Shown here one piece after another: positions 37,248-51,100 of a DNA stretch of 64,000 nt (position 1 is its first letter; every line of letters starts with the position of its first letter). The stretch is from assembly GCA_025642075.2 (NCBI GenBank), contig JAODUO010000053.1, positions 1,807,501-1,871,500 on the forward strand, in the 5' to 3' direction. A program made the position numbers and the translations under genes. The notes under the pieces are model-generated. The model was given only the letters and a program-made list of their open reading frames with translations, made no database searches and had not been told where the DNA came from. This DNA comes from Ridgeia piscesae (lineage: Eukaryota > Annelida > Polychaeta > Sabellida > Siboglinidae).

Positions 37248-37429
37248 GGTTTATGACCGAATCGTTGAAATGTCGCCTTAGGACTAAGTTAACTCCGCGT
37301 TGTGTCAACTACAACTATAGCTCGCCGTAATGATTCCTCACCGCTGAGGAATCGCGCAGCGCAAGTATGTGATGTTGCACAAATTACCGACAGAGGGCGC
37401 CATTTGCCGTTATGTGTTCATCATAATAG

Positions 37430-37932
37430 GTCGCGCAAGTCTCTCGCGCGAAAACGAGGCTGGGGCAGTTGGGGGCAGGAAGTTTTTGGTCGTAATAATC
37501 GAACTGTTCCCAAATAGCGTATTTCAGTTATATTATTGTCCGAAGGATTATTACAAGCAGAAGCAGTGGAACACTTTGCCGGTGACAATGATCACGGAAA
37601 TCTTGAATTTAAATTGATTATTATGGTGGTTGTCATGGTAATAGCGGCAAGTACTTGTGTTTGGCGATCTTGACTTCGCGCAGTACAACCTGTTTGGGGC
37701 AAACATATACATGTGTTATGATTATGTGCATTTAGACAATTTGTCAGATATAAGTGCTTATCGAAACCACAACGTACAGCAATGTAAAATTCAAATCCCG
37801 TAAAAGACACATACAGCCTAACGTCGTGTCTATTATCTCCACTACGTAAATCGCTATGTGTCTATGATAGTGTGATAAACTCAATATTAAATCGGACATT
37901 TAAGATAAGAAACGTATAACACAAGATATTTA
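37430..37932 (-). mobile_element. Dispersed repeat family A, copy 2, upstream of PDCD5
   Basis: This is the inverted partner of 1398-1935. Its edge lies about 185 bp upstream of the PDCD5 start codon, so it forms part of that gene's 5' flank. It has a small deletion relative to copy 1 in the middle (loss of the TTTATTATTAG segment). Confidence 0.8.
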
Positions 37933-38298
37933 TGATCTGATTTTCCTAGTATTCATCATTCGGAAGCTACAACTGTCATCCATCGTTAGAGTAGCATTCT
38001 TGTGCCCAGTCCCCAATTAGTCTCGCTTAATCCCCAATAAGCTCCAGTCGCGCGGAGTCACGGCATGTATCGTGATCCACTTGCAGGCCCTATAAATTCC
38101 ATGACGAGACTGACTGTTGTCATCTCATCATTATCATCCTTGTGGCGGCCGCAGTTACCTTTATGATTATTTTGCTGCACTTTGAATAACATTTTGAACA
38201 AATAAATACAAAAAAAGATCCATACCCCTATCGAATATAATTAATGAGGATCTATACTGGGACACCATTACCTTGAATATGTCAAGGGTGTTGGCAAC

Positions 38299-38707
38299 GG
38301 TCCGTCCGTCCGTCCGTCCGTCCGTCCGTCGTCGTCCGTCCGTCCGTCCGTCCGTCCGTCCGTCCGTCCGTCCGTCCGTCCGTCCGTCCGTGTCCGCGTC
38401 CGTCTCCTGCGTCCGTCCGTCCGTCCGTCCGTCCGTCCGTCCGTCCGTCCGTCCGTCCGTCCGTCCGTCCGTCCGTCCGTCCGTCCGTCCGTCCGTCCGT
38501 CCGTCCGTCCGTCCGTCCGTCCGTCCGTCCCTCGTCCGTCCGTCCGTCCGTCCGTCCGTCCGTCCGTCCGTCCGTCCGTCCGTCCGTCCGTCCGTCCGTC
38601 CGTCCGTCCGTCCGTCCGTCCGTCCGTCCGTCCGTCCGTCCGTCCGTCCGTCCGTCCGTCCGTCCGTCCGTCCGTCCGTCCGTCCGTCCGTTCGTCCGTT
38701 CGTCCGT
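38299..38707. repeat. CCGT tetranucleotide array, about 100 units
   Basis: About 400 bp of CCGT, interrupted only by a few short variants (near 38329, 38391-38412 and 38528). GRTD or VRPS repeat frames on the two strands are artefacts. Confidence 0.97.
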
Positions 38708-38786
38708 GGCTAGAGCTCTCGACTAAGAGATGTACGTGGTATCGCGTCAAACCATAGACAATTTATTACACTCTACATTGCTCCAG

Positions 38787-38790
<4 letters not shown>

Positions 38791-38848
<58 letters not shown>
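38791..38848. repeat. TA microsatellite
   Basis: A pure TA run of about 58 bp. Confidence 0.96.
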
Positions 38849-38851
<3 letters not shown>

Positions 38852-38859
38852 GAGTACCT

Positions 38860-39056
38860 GGCTATAGACGTATAGGCAGACGTGGATAGTTGTATACGAA
38901 TAGTCTTCGCGCATTCATTGCAGCGTGGTTGGATGGTTCCCAGGGAAGCCGAGATAGTGTTTGATTGCCAGAAAGTATTTAATGTAAATTAAGCGCTTTG
39001 AGCAATCCGGAGGATTGGATATTGCGCTATATAAGAACTTACCTTTTATCCATATG
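38860..39056 (+). mobile_element. SINE-like 3' tail
   Basis: The segment ends with TTAAGCGCTTTGAGCAA, then GGATATTGCGCTATATAAGA and ACTTACCTTTT. This GCGCTTTGAG and GCGCTATATAA pattern is common at the 3' ends of marine invertebrate and fish SINEs. A diverged relative lies near 16545-16605 (GGATACTGCATTATATAAAC). I could not identify a tRNA-derived head. Confidence 0.5.
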
Positions 39057-39221
39057 TAAGAGTAGTGCCCCCCCCCCCGGCATAATACTTACCGATCGAC
39101 GTCTAAAGGTGTTGATTTTACAGTTATTTTAAAAAGTTTTCACCAGCTAGTATACCAATCGTCTTTCTATCATATACGACTACTACTACTATATACCGGT
39201 ATGTTGTCCTGAACGTAGTGC

Positions 39222-39226
<5 letters not shown>

Positions 39227-39300
<74 letters not shown>
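39227..39300. repeat. TA microsatellite
   Basis: A pure TA run of about 74 bp. Confidence 0.96.
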
Positions 39301-39304
<4 letters not shown>

Positions 39305-39639
39305 TTTTAATATAAAGTATATGACAATGTATGTAATACACGGTAGCCAAGCATGATGATGCGATAAAGTAGACCATTTGGAACATATTGCCAGCCATAG
39401 CAAGACTTCTGAGGCACCTTAATGAAAAAGACGTTATGCTGCACTGGGGTATTCGTCCCCCAAGCCTCCCAGGTTCCGACACCTATATTTATACTTTGTA
39501 TTTTTCCTTAAACCCTATGTTTGGTACTGTCATAATATAATTTTCGCAAAACACCCCGTTGACGACCATCAAACATCTTGGAGTGCAAGAAAGTAAGAAA
39601 TATAGCGAAATACCTCTGCTCACATTTCACAACAATAGG

Positions 39640-39850
39640 CCTACGTCGATCGTACGTCGTACATCGTACGTCGCGTTATAACGGATAACGTCATTGTTTT
39701 AAACGTCATTGTAGTAAAACAATCAAAACCGCGGGAGTTATTCGGCCCGCTGATTGGCTCAAATGCGTCTATGACGTCATGGAACGTAACCATGGGTTGG
39801 CGGTTAGAAATTTCGGTACAACCGCAGCAATTAAGAACAGAGCCAATACA
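39640..39850. promoter_or_regulatory. CpG- and CRE-containing patch, possible orphan promoter
   Basis: It is richer in CpG than its surroundings, with ACGTCGATCGTACGTCG, a perfect CRE (TGACGTCA near 39772) and GATTGGCT (inverted CCAAT) nearby. An ATG in good context (ACCATGGGTTGG) opens only 24 codons. No downstream gene was recognised on either strand. Confidence 0.3.
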
Positions 39851-40214
39851 CACCTACTACCTCTGTTAAGAAGTAAGCACATACATATGCATACATGTGT
39901 CGAGAACGACTCCGAAACGAAGATCCGTAGCGATCACGGACGAAAATAACCGACAAAGGGACACGTGAAGGCGCTGCAGGAGTGTGGAGTGCAGCCGTTG
40001 ACGCAGTACTCCACGGTCGGCGCAACCACATTCCGAAGTAAGATTTTAATATTACTCTAGAAGTCTTATCTTTTTCTCCTTCTTCCACATACCACACACT
40101 AACCTCAACATGCTGAGGATACAGGCGGGAGGACGTGGCTGATGACAGGCAAAAGGAACAATTAAAAGCATTTTTTTAATCTAAGGTGGAATAACTCATA
40201 ACAGTAATTAGTGC

Positions 40215-40440
40215 ATCATCGTCATAATTGTGCAGCCATTGTTTGGGCGAATGCCTCAGCATGCGGCTTCCACATCTGTCTATCATGTTCAATCTTCTGC
40301 CAGATGGTAGCTTGCCAATAGTCATGTAGTTCGTCTCTCATCCGTCTCGTCGGTCTTCTAGGTTTTATCTTTCATATGGTTTCCAGCCATCCATACGCAG
40401 TGTCCATCAGTTCTCTTGTATTCTAACGTGCCCTGCCCAG
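40215..40440 (-). pseudogene. LINE reverse-transcriptase C-terminal remnant
   Basis: The minus strand reads DGWKPYE, then PRRPTRRMRDELHDYWQATI, WQKIEHDRQMWKPHAEAF and AQTMAAQL across frame breaks, ending in an ATTATGACGATGATG tail. It matches the fragment at 13037-13165. No upstream polymerase domain is present. Confidence 0.65.
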
Positions 40441-40689
40441 GTTCACTTCCAGTCTTGTAGTTATTCATACATAAATCTACCATAGCGTTAACCAATTACT
40501 TGTAGAGTAACAATTAACATCAATGAGATAACTAATAATTTCTGGTGGAAGCGGCATGCTTCGACGCGTTTCCATTCAGGTTCGGTTTTATAATTATTTT
40601 AGAGAGAGCGGGCATGAGTACGACTGCAGTTGACGTGTAGATAATTGTTAAATCATAAATTACATTAAGCCTACTTTAATTTTAGGCTT

Positions 40690-41085
40690 AGACTATCGCC
40701 AGAGCTGCTCTGGCAATAAGGATTTTTTCGCGCTTATTGCCAGAGCTGCTCTGGAAATAAGCGCGGAAAAATTCTTATTGCCAGAGCAGAAATGGATTGA
40801 TGGTGATGTGCATGCGAGTCCGGTGGGCGATATTTGTTAGCGAACACTTGTCGACATAGTAATTGTTTCAGATACACATGACGCCCTGATATCGTTTTCT
40901 GATTGATTTAAGCGGGGAAACTGCGATAATATCGATCCGCAGAGCTGCTCTGGCAATAAGGGCGAAAATAATTCTTATTGCCAGAGCAGAAAACGATGCG
41001 CCCCTAGCGGATGTTCAGGGCAAATCTCAGAGCAGCTTTGGCAATAAGGACAAAACAAATTCTTATTGTCAGAGCAGAAATCGAT
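40690..41085. repeat. Cluster of CTCTGGCAATAAG hairpins
   Basis: At least four stem-loops form from GCTCTGGCAATAAG and CTTATTGCCAGAGC arms (40694-40790, 40942-40990, 41028-41080). Two units are followed by the same GATTGATGGT(G/A)ATGTGCATGCG segment. It resembles the modular palindromic end of the 14481-17779 element but has a different core. No partner end was found in the window. Confidence 0.8.
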
Positions 41086-41138
41086 TGATGGTAATGTGCA
41101 TGCGCGTCCGGTTGGCGATATGTTTAGGTTGGCGGTAT

Positions 41139-41305
<167 letters not shown>

Positions 41306-42344
41306 CATATGTATAGTGGCAAGTTGACTAGTCGACCGTATCAAATTATGTCCAATTGCAATAGTGTTTGGGAAAAAAAATTATAATGGTTCACTCAATG
41401 ACAATTCAGTGACCCCAGCATTCACAATACCCTACTAGAATAGAATTTACGACAGAATATCCAACAGCTGGTTATATACGCACTTGCTTTAAAGGCTTGG
41501 CAGACGTTGTTGCTCGGTCTATGGCGTGGCATTCGATTTTGTAATTATCATCACGAGATGGGTACAGGTAGTCTGTACACTGTAATTTTTATTTTAATAA
41601 AACTATGCAAAACATATGTCAATTTTCGCGTATGAATCTGTCGCCAACAGAAACATTTCAAGTAACCCCATATAGATGACATTTAATATAACAGATCTAA
41701 CTTCCAAGCCTTTTAACATGATTGTGATTTACCACCCTCTCACCATAGTGTTGCTACATATTACAGTCGTACAGATGTCAATGTGTATGTTTTAGACGTT
41801 TAAAATATGGACTGTTGAGAAGTGTACATGGTAATGGGCGTATGAACCAATCCTTGCGGACGTTTCTAACCTTGACAAAGCAAATTGCCGACGAGATGGA
41901 TGTGACAGGGATAGACGATCCGGCCGCGCTGTAGCGAATATAGCCTTTTGGCGGGACGGAAACCGCCCAATGATTAATCTGTTTTCCAAACATCCCCTCA
42001 CCCAACACGGAGATGGTTAAAACCCATGAATAGAATATTCGCGCGCTTTTCTAGACACTTTGATCGTATGTGCAATATGACACCCAGCAACATACGATAC
42101 GTCTATTCACGTGGGTCAAAATAATTGAAAGAATATCAGTATTATGTAAACGAAAACATGCTTATAATAAAAAAATTAATGTTGTTTTCATTGTGTTTGC
42201 ACTTGTCATTTATTTCTATATAATATGACTTAATTAATAAGTGCATATCGAGGGTCGCCAGACTTAAAAGAAACGATTACTTTGGGATATGTAGCATACA
42301 CTAATTAATTAGTGGCGTTTTGTAGTAAAATCGACATTGTATCA

Positions 42345-42965
42345 GACAGTTCTAATCTAATAACATTATAATTAATAACGTTATCGAAGCGTTATGTTCC
42401 ATGAACTTTCGTGAAATGTTGAACATTCTCGTATCGTTCTTATAACGTTATTGGTGCATTATTTTGCACGAACGTTTTGCGAACGTTCGTACAATTAACA
42501 CATGTAGATACTATTTCAACTCACAGTCGATGATATATCTCCACGTCTTGACTAAAAATGAACGGGAATATATAGAATACGCACTATTTACGTGCGTTTT
42601 ATTGTGGTATGCACAATGTGTCAGAACGTTCTGATAACGTTATCGTAACGTTGTTGAAGCATTACGTTGCACGAACGTTTTGCGAACGTTCCTGCTATTA
42701 GCAGATGCAGATACTATATATTAACTGACAGTCGACGGTTTCTCTATGTCGTGAGTCAAACGTACCGGTGATATATAAAACACACTTAGCTTACGTTTTG
42801 TTGTAGAAAGTACATAGTGTCAGAACGTTCTAATAACGTCATCGTAACGTTATTGAACCGTTACGTTCCTCGAACGTTCTTCAAACATTGAATCAGAACG
42901 TTCTAGTAACGTACTAATAACGTTCTTGAAGCGTAACCTGTACGTTCCAAAAACGTTCTGCAAAC
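42345..42965. repeat. AACGTT-rich degenerate satellite, about 200-bp period
   Basis: AACGTT(C/A) and GAACGTTC palindromes recur more than a dozen times. A larger unit containing GCACGAACGTTTTGCGAACG, a GATACTAT segment and CAGTCGA recurs about 203 bp apart (42465 and 42670). A third diverged unit follows from about 42820. It is non-coding. Confidence 0.75.
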
Positions 42966-43488
42966 TATTACTATTACTACTACATTCACATGTTTAAACC
43001 ATAAATACTGTTTATTTCCCATTACAGCGTTTATAACTTATAATTGATGGTGTAGAATACCTGTTAGCCACCGTTCAACGTTATGTATGAAGAACAAAAA
43101 TGTGTAACCTAAATATAACCTTACGCTAACGTTACCAAAACGTTATGTGTTTGCTGGATATATGTATATAGCACATAGCCCCTTATTTCCCATTATACTT
43201 TCTACGTATAGCATTAGAAAGTACTAAACAAAATTACATTGTGCGAGGTTAACATGGACAACCTTTGATACCACCTATTTAATTGTGTGTTACATACATG
43301 CTTGATACATTGATGTATATCGCGCCGATAGGTTTATAGCAGGCCTGTGCTCGGCGTTCCAAAAACGAGTTTATGATTTTGTAGTCCGTTAACGATCCCA
43401 TTTCGTACGATATGAAACGCAGTGCTTGTTGCCACCTACTGGATTAAATTGAAACAATTATCGCGGATTTATAGGAAATATATATATA

Positions 43489-45018
<1,530 letters not shown>

Positions 45019-45117
45019 CATACTCCATTTTATAGTTGCTGGTGCAAGACTGCGACGAAGAATCGTGGATATTTCAACACGTGTAATGTTCACCAAACCC
45101 CATAGGTGTTACATATA

Positions 45118-48100
45118 ATGACTGAATCAATACAGAATATAAGCAATGATTTAGACAAGCTCGGTGAAACGTTGCAAGTTGTCAGCGAGCATTTAAAAGG
45201 TATAACACCAGGGAAGAGTAGGAAGTAATGAAGTCGGAAGAGCTTGACGATGATCAGTCAGTGGCATGAGCCTGATGAGGACTTGACACAAACTTCTAAT
45301 ACATGACTATGAAATTCATTTGTGATCATTAGATGGACTGGCCAGTGATTATAATTCTCAGTATATGTGTTTATGGCTCAGTGATCTAATTCAGTGGTCA
45401 CAATCACTGTTTACAATGATAACGTTGTGAACGCTGTATTCAGATTTCAGTAACTTGAGTAAGACAGTATCATAACTTAGTATGCACATCTCTCATTCTC
45501 TCTCAATATCATTTCAGTGAAATGGCCAAACACTTTCAACATCATCACAACTACACAATAGTTTGAAAGATAAACCAGTAGTGGTTGCCAAAAAACAAGG
45601 CTTTTTTCAATACACTTAAAGTAAGTTAAACACTATTTTAAAGTGAAACATTATTTTTGGGGAAAATGCTTTGCCTTTGATCATTTCACAAGAGAATTTA
45701 TAATTAATTAGTGGCTACGCGTACGTGAACCTGTCTTGGCTGGTTTAAAATGATAGGTAAAATTATGTTTTATTTGTAGATGGGGTGGAGAGAGAGACAG
45801 AAACAACTAGTGGTGACTTGGCAGTCTTTTGGAGTACTTCAAGTTCGTGACTAAAACAGCTCTTTTATTTCCTCAATAACATAATACATACATGATTTTT
45901 TTAAATTGAACATATTTATTGTTGAAAAGAAAAGTAGAAATTTAATACTTATTAGTCTTATATGCTTTACAAATAGTGGCTACATAAAATGAAAAGTTAT
46001 ATATATATATATATTATTTCATTGTATTTACATTATTATGATTCAATACATGTAATGTATAATTGTATTATATATATAGTGGCTACATAAAATGAAAAGT
46101 TATATATAAATATATATATATATATGTATTATATATATATATATAATATATATAATATATATATAATATATATATATATAACTTCATTTTATGTAACCAC
46201 TATATATATATAATACAATTATACATTACATTTATTGAATCATAATAATGTAAATACAATGAAATAATTTAAAATGTAATAATATAGCACTCAAAATTTG
46301 GGTATTTACTGATAACGACTGCATGCAGTGAATGTCATTAATTTTGATTGATCACACATGACTTTTATTTGCTTGTTAATCACAGAGGCTGCAGTGAAAC
46401 TTGTGTCGATTGAAGCAACTAAGTTGTGCCTGGCATTTGCTGAACCTCCTGTTCCTAAATACGAGGTACTGTCACAGGTTTACTTCTGATCATGTTCAGG
46501 TGTCATAGTAAAGATCTGCAGCTTTTGACATACCACAAGAGCATGCAAAACGAGAAATACTTTAACACTTTTGTGGGAAATATAATAAATAATAAGCAAC
46601 AATTTGTCATTTCTGGTTTTCACTTGTCGATTTTACTGTTTCCGTTAAATTTTTGACCTTTTGAAAAAATTAAGTTGTATTTTATCAGACCATTAAACGG
46701 ATCTGTTGCAGTACACTGATATACAGAAATTTGTGGAAAGAAAAGATATTGTTAGGTCTGTGTGGAAGTGTCTACTCCTTTGACTGGAACGTAACAGGTG
46801 ATGTGTGTTCCTAGGTGTATCATCCGTTGATTGAGAGCATCGGAAAAGCAATGCTGGCAATGGTGACTTCCTTCTACAGTTTACCTGTTTCCAAAGGTAA
46901 GCATTTGATCTAATAACATTCAAGATTATTTCGACATCTGTGCTATGACTTCACAGTTGGGATTAAATTCAGGGCATAGTAAAAGACTTAAGAATGTAAA
47001 TTTTTGCCAGGTGTGGTTTGTTTTTTATATATTAATTTTAGATAACAAAAATCAATGGATAGTTTTGTTTATATTTTTACTTTATTGTACTTATATATTT
47101 TATTTACTGTTTATTTGTTTTTATTTTATGTCATTTGTGGCATCTAATCTGTATCTAACAGAGCTGATGTTCGGCTTAGAAAGGTGTTTAGTCATAGTAT
47201 ATTTGAAAAAGAATGTAATAATGTTTTGAAACTCTGCAAATGGCATGCAACAGTAATTGGACAAGTTGGTGGCATGACAACACATGCACTTTGACAAGGC
47301 CAGTGGATGCATTCAATTACTTGTGCCACTATGCAACCAAAGAGTGATTACTGATTAACAGAAAATGGTATTTCCAAAGATTCCACTTGATATTTATTTC
47401 ATTACTTAATTCACAGTAATGAGTTCTGTTTGGTATGGTTGCAGTTAGTAAAACTAAAAAAGGAATGGTTTTTCAAACTTCATCTGCTATCACATTAATA
47501 TTGCTTTAATATGCTTTAGTGTTATCAAGTTTTGTCTAGATAATCAAGGGCATAGCTAGCCGTAGGCATGCACAATGCACGTGCTTCCACATCAATAAGG
47601 TAACCGCAAAATGCCCACTTCAAACGGTGGCTAGACGATGCCCAGATATCTTCATAGCCTTTGGCAACGAAAACATCATCATTCACTTGTAACAATTTAT
47701 CAACATTTTGACAACATTGTATTCAATTTCCAATCTCCTGCCGCCACCTGTAGGCTATCCTGTCAGTGCAGCAGCCGGGCAAATATTAATTCACTAGAAA
47801 CAATTTATCAATGTTTTAACCTCTATTGGCTAAAATGACATGGTTAGAAGCTAAAGCTGGCAAGTACAATAGGACCAAACCTCAGTTGCGCTGTGAGATG
47901 AGATGGGCAGTCATGCCAACGCACTGTACACATTCAAATCTGCCTTCACTTGTAAAAGTTAGTGTCTGCTCTGGAATATCTGGAAGCCGATGTGGATGGC
48001 AAAGCCCAAAGCTACTTGTTGTCAATCCACGTTTGATTTCGTCATCACATTGGTAACGATTGAGCACGTAGTCCAACGTCTGCTGCCTCTGACAACGTTT

Positions 48101-51100
48101 CTACAAGCCAAACAATATAACCTCGTGGAGAGAGCAAAGGAAGGATTCACTGTCATCTCCCAGCGACAACAACAGAGGGCAGATTCAGAGGTGTGGAATA
48201 CATTGTATGAAGACGCTGTGGAACTGGCAGCAAAATTCAAAGTTCAACTGAGCAAGCTGTGCTGGAAAACAAAGACACTGCGAAAATTTTCCCACTGACT
48301 CCCTGTGCCAGTCCTGGAGGATGTAGTCTACATATCATTCATGAACCACTGGGAAATGAACAACAACTGTTAGTTGTGCAAGATCACTACGTGTCTCAGT
48401 ACATGTACATACAACAACTGGTGCATCTGACACCAGAAAGAATAGTCCAGCTGTATGAAGTGTTCCAAGATGACATGCCTGGAGATTTGCATCAACTACA
48501 AAATGAAGTGGGTGGCTGGAAGACAAGATAGGAAATGATGAATGTTACTGAGAGACCAGACAAACTCGACAACACGATTCAAGAAATCAATCCAGACCTC
48601 TACCCCAACTTGTACACTGCACTCGTCATACTGATGGTGATGTCTGCAGCTCTGTATTGACCGCCACGGCAGGACACTCTTACAGCACAATGCAGTGTCT
48701 CAAGAACTATCTGCACTCTACAATGACAACTGAGCCTGGGACTGGCCCTGATGCATGACCACAACGCAACAGAGTTGGATGCTGAATGCTTCAGTTCAGT
48801 TGTCAGAAGAACAAGCGCACAGCCTATTATTCCACCCAGAACGAAGACAGGGGTAGTAATTGAACCGATGTTGATGACAATATGTAGTCTCTCAAATACT
48901 ATACATGTAAAATTCATAGTATTACATTATCTATAGTTCTAATTATTGCAAAGTGGCAGTTTTCTTTCTATAATAAGTGCATAGCTTATTTTAATGCATA
49001 CAAAATACCAAGTCATTGCAACATAGATTTTCCCGCTAATTTTTAATGTCAATATGGTACACTGAACACAACAATAACATTGTGATTGCCTATTATGTAG
49101 CACATTCAAACATATACTATGTATAATAATGGTATAACTGTTCAAGTCTGCCTTTTCAACTTGTTTCTCGCAGTAAGAATAATGTTTTTTTTTCTATTTA
49201 TTCCTTCACCTGTTCTATCTACCTGTGATATATTGTGGCTTAAAATGTACTAGATTGCAACTGATTGGGTCATCACACATGCTACACAACATCATGGAGC
49301 ACCAAATCCTTATGATAGAATTTATACTGATATCATTAATTAGTGCTTCCACATGTATTTTTGCCTAGTTACGCCCCTGGTAATATTACATATTAACAGT
49401 TATTTTTGTACATGTCTGCCCAGTTTTTAAATAAACGGATAATTTTTACCACAGGTAGTATTATTTATTTATCAAAGGATGGTTTGGTCTCAATTAGTCC
49501 GTTTCATAATTTAACGCCCCACACTGCCACTGAACCTGTCGTTACTATTTGCTTCAGGAGCGACACTAAATAGACTGGTCAGAAAAAACATATCCTGGAT
49601 TGTTGATGCCACAATTACATTAACCGAAGTGATCAAAGCCAGTGATTATCAAGGGTGAGTCTGCAAACTACTAATCTTTCTTTTTACCTACATTAAATGT
49701 GTACACTATCCAAAAAAATTCATTTCTAAATATAAGCTCTTTGTTTGATGGAGTTAACATGTTTGTGTGGGATGTTCTACATTATTTCTGAATATGTAGA
49801 ATCATAAAAATTCATAAATATATGTTACTAATAGGAGGTTAATAACAAATGGCATCAAATAATCAGTAACACTATCTTCTACACGTAATAGTAAAAAATA
49901 AAACCTCAATTTATGTTGTTTTTTAATTATAGAAAAGCATGCAATCACAGTTTATTTTAAATTAACTATTTTTACATGACAAAATACAGGTAAAATAAAT
50001 GCAAAATAACAAAAGATTTTATTTACATAGTAACACAGTACAGCCTCTCATTTATCACAAACTCTGAATATAATTCTATTTAGTGAGAATTAACTGTGTG
50101 TATGTAAGTAACAAACTAGTTTCACTTTGACGTGCTGCAGGTCCCAGCAACACCTGCACAGCACTGGCACTGTGTGGGAGTACTGTGATCAGTTTCCAAC
50201 ACTGCCCAAAGGTAGGTCACATGTTTGGTCAAACAGTCAAGAGTGCTGGATTGTGTAACACACGGACCATGGGTCACAAACTGGTATTGCTTGATCTGGG
50301 ATTCAGTGCCAGTCAGTACCAACCTACCTTACCTCTGGCACATCTACATTACCCCTGGCACATCTACATTACCCCTGGCACATCTACATTACCCCTGGCA
50401 CATACTACATTACCCCTGGCACATCTACATTACCCCTGGCACATCTACATTACCCCTGGCACATCTACATTACCCCTGGCACATCTACATTACTCCTAGC
50501 ACATCTGCATTACTCCTGGCACATCTGCATTACCCCTGGCACATCTACATTACCCCTGGCACATCTACATTACCCCTGGCACATCTGCATTACTCCTGGC
50601 ACATCTGCATTACCCCTGGCACATCTGCATTACCCCTGGCACATCTACATTACCCCTGGCACATCTACATTACCTCTGGCACATCTACATTACCCTTGGC
50701 ACATCTACATTACCCCTGGCACATCTACATTACCCCTGACACATCTACATTACTCCTAGCACATCTGCATTACTCCTGGCACATCTGCATTACCCCTGGC
50801 ATATCTACATTACCCCTGGCACATCTACATTACCCCTGGCACATCTACATTACTCCTGGCACATCTACATTACCCATGGCACATCTACATTACCCCTAAC
50901 ACATCTACATTATCCCTGGCACACCTACATTACTCCTGGCACATCTACATTACTCCTGGCACATCTACATTACTCCTGGCACATCTACATTACCCCAGGC
51001 ACATCTACATTACTCCTGCCACATCTACATTACTCCTGGCACAACTACATTACCCCTGGCACATCTGCATTACCCCTGGCACATCTACATTACCCCTGGC

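Noticed and set aside
38268..38750. 160-codon GRTD and VRPS repeat proteins
   Set aside because: They are translations of the CCGT tetranucleotide array.
50225..50899. 224-codon frame with HYPWHIYITPGTSTLP repeats
   Set aside because: The 20-bp minisatellite lacks stop codons. It lies in CCNDBP1 intron 6 and overlaps no conserved protein.
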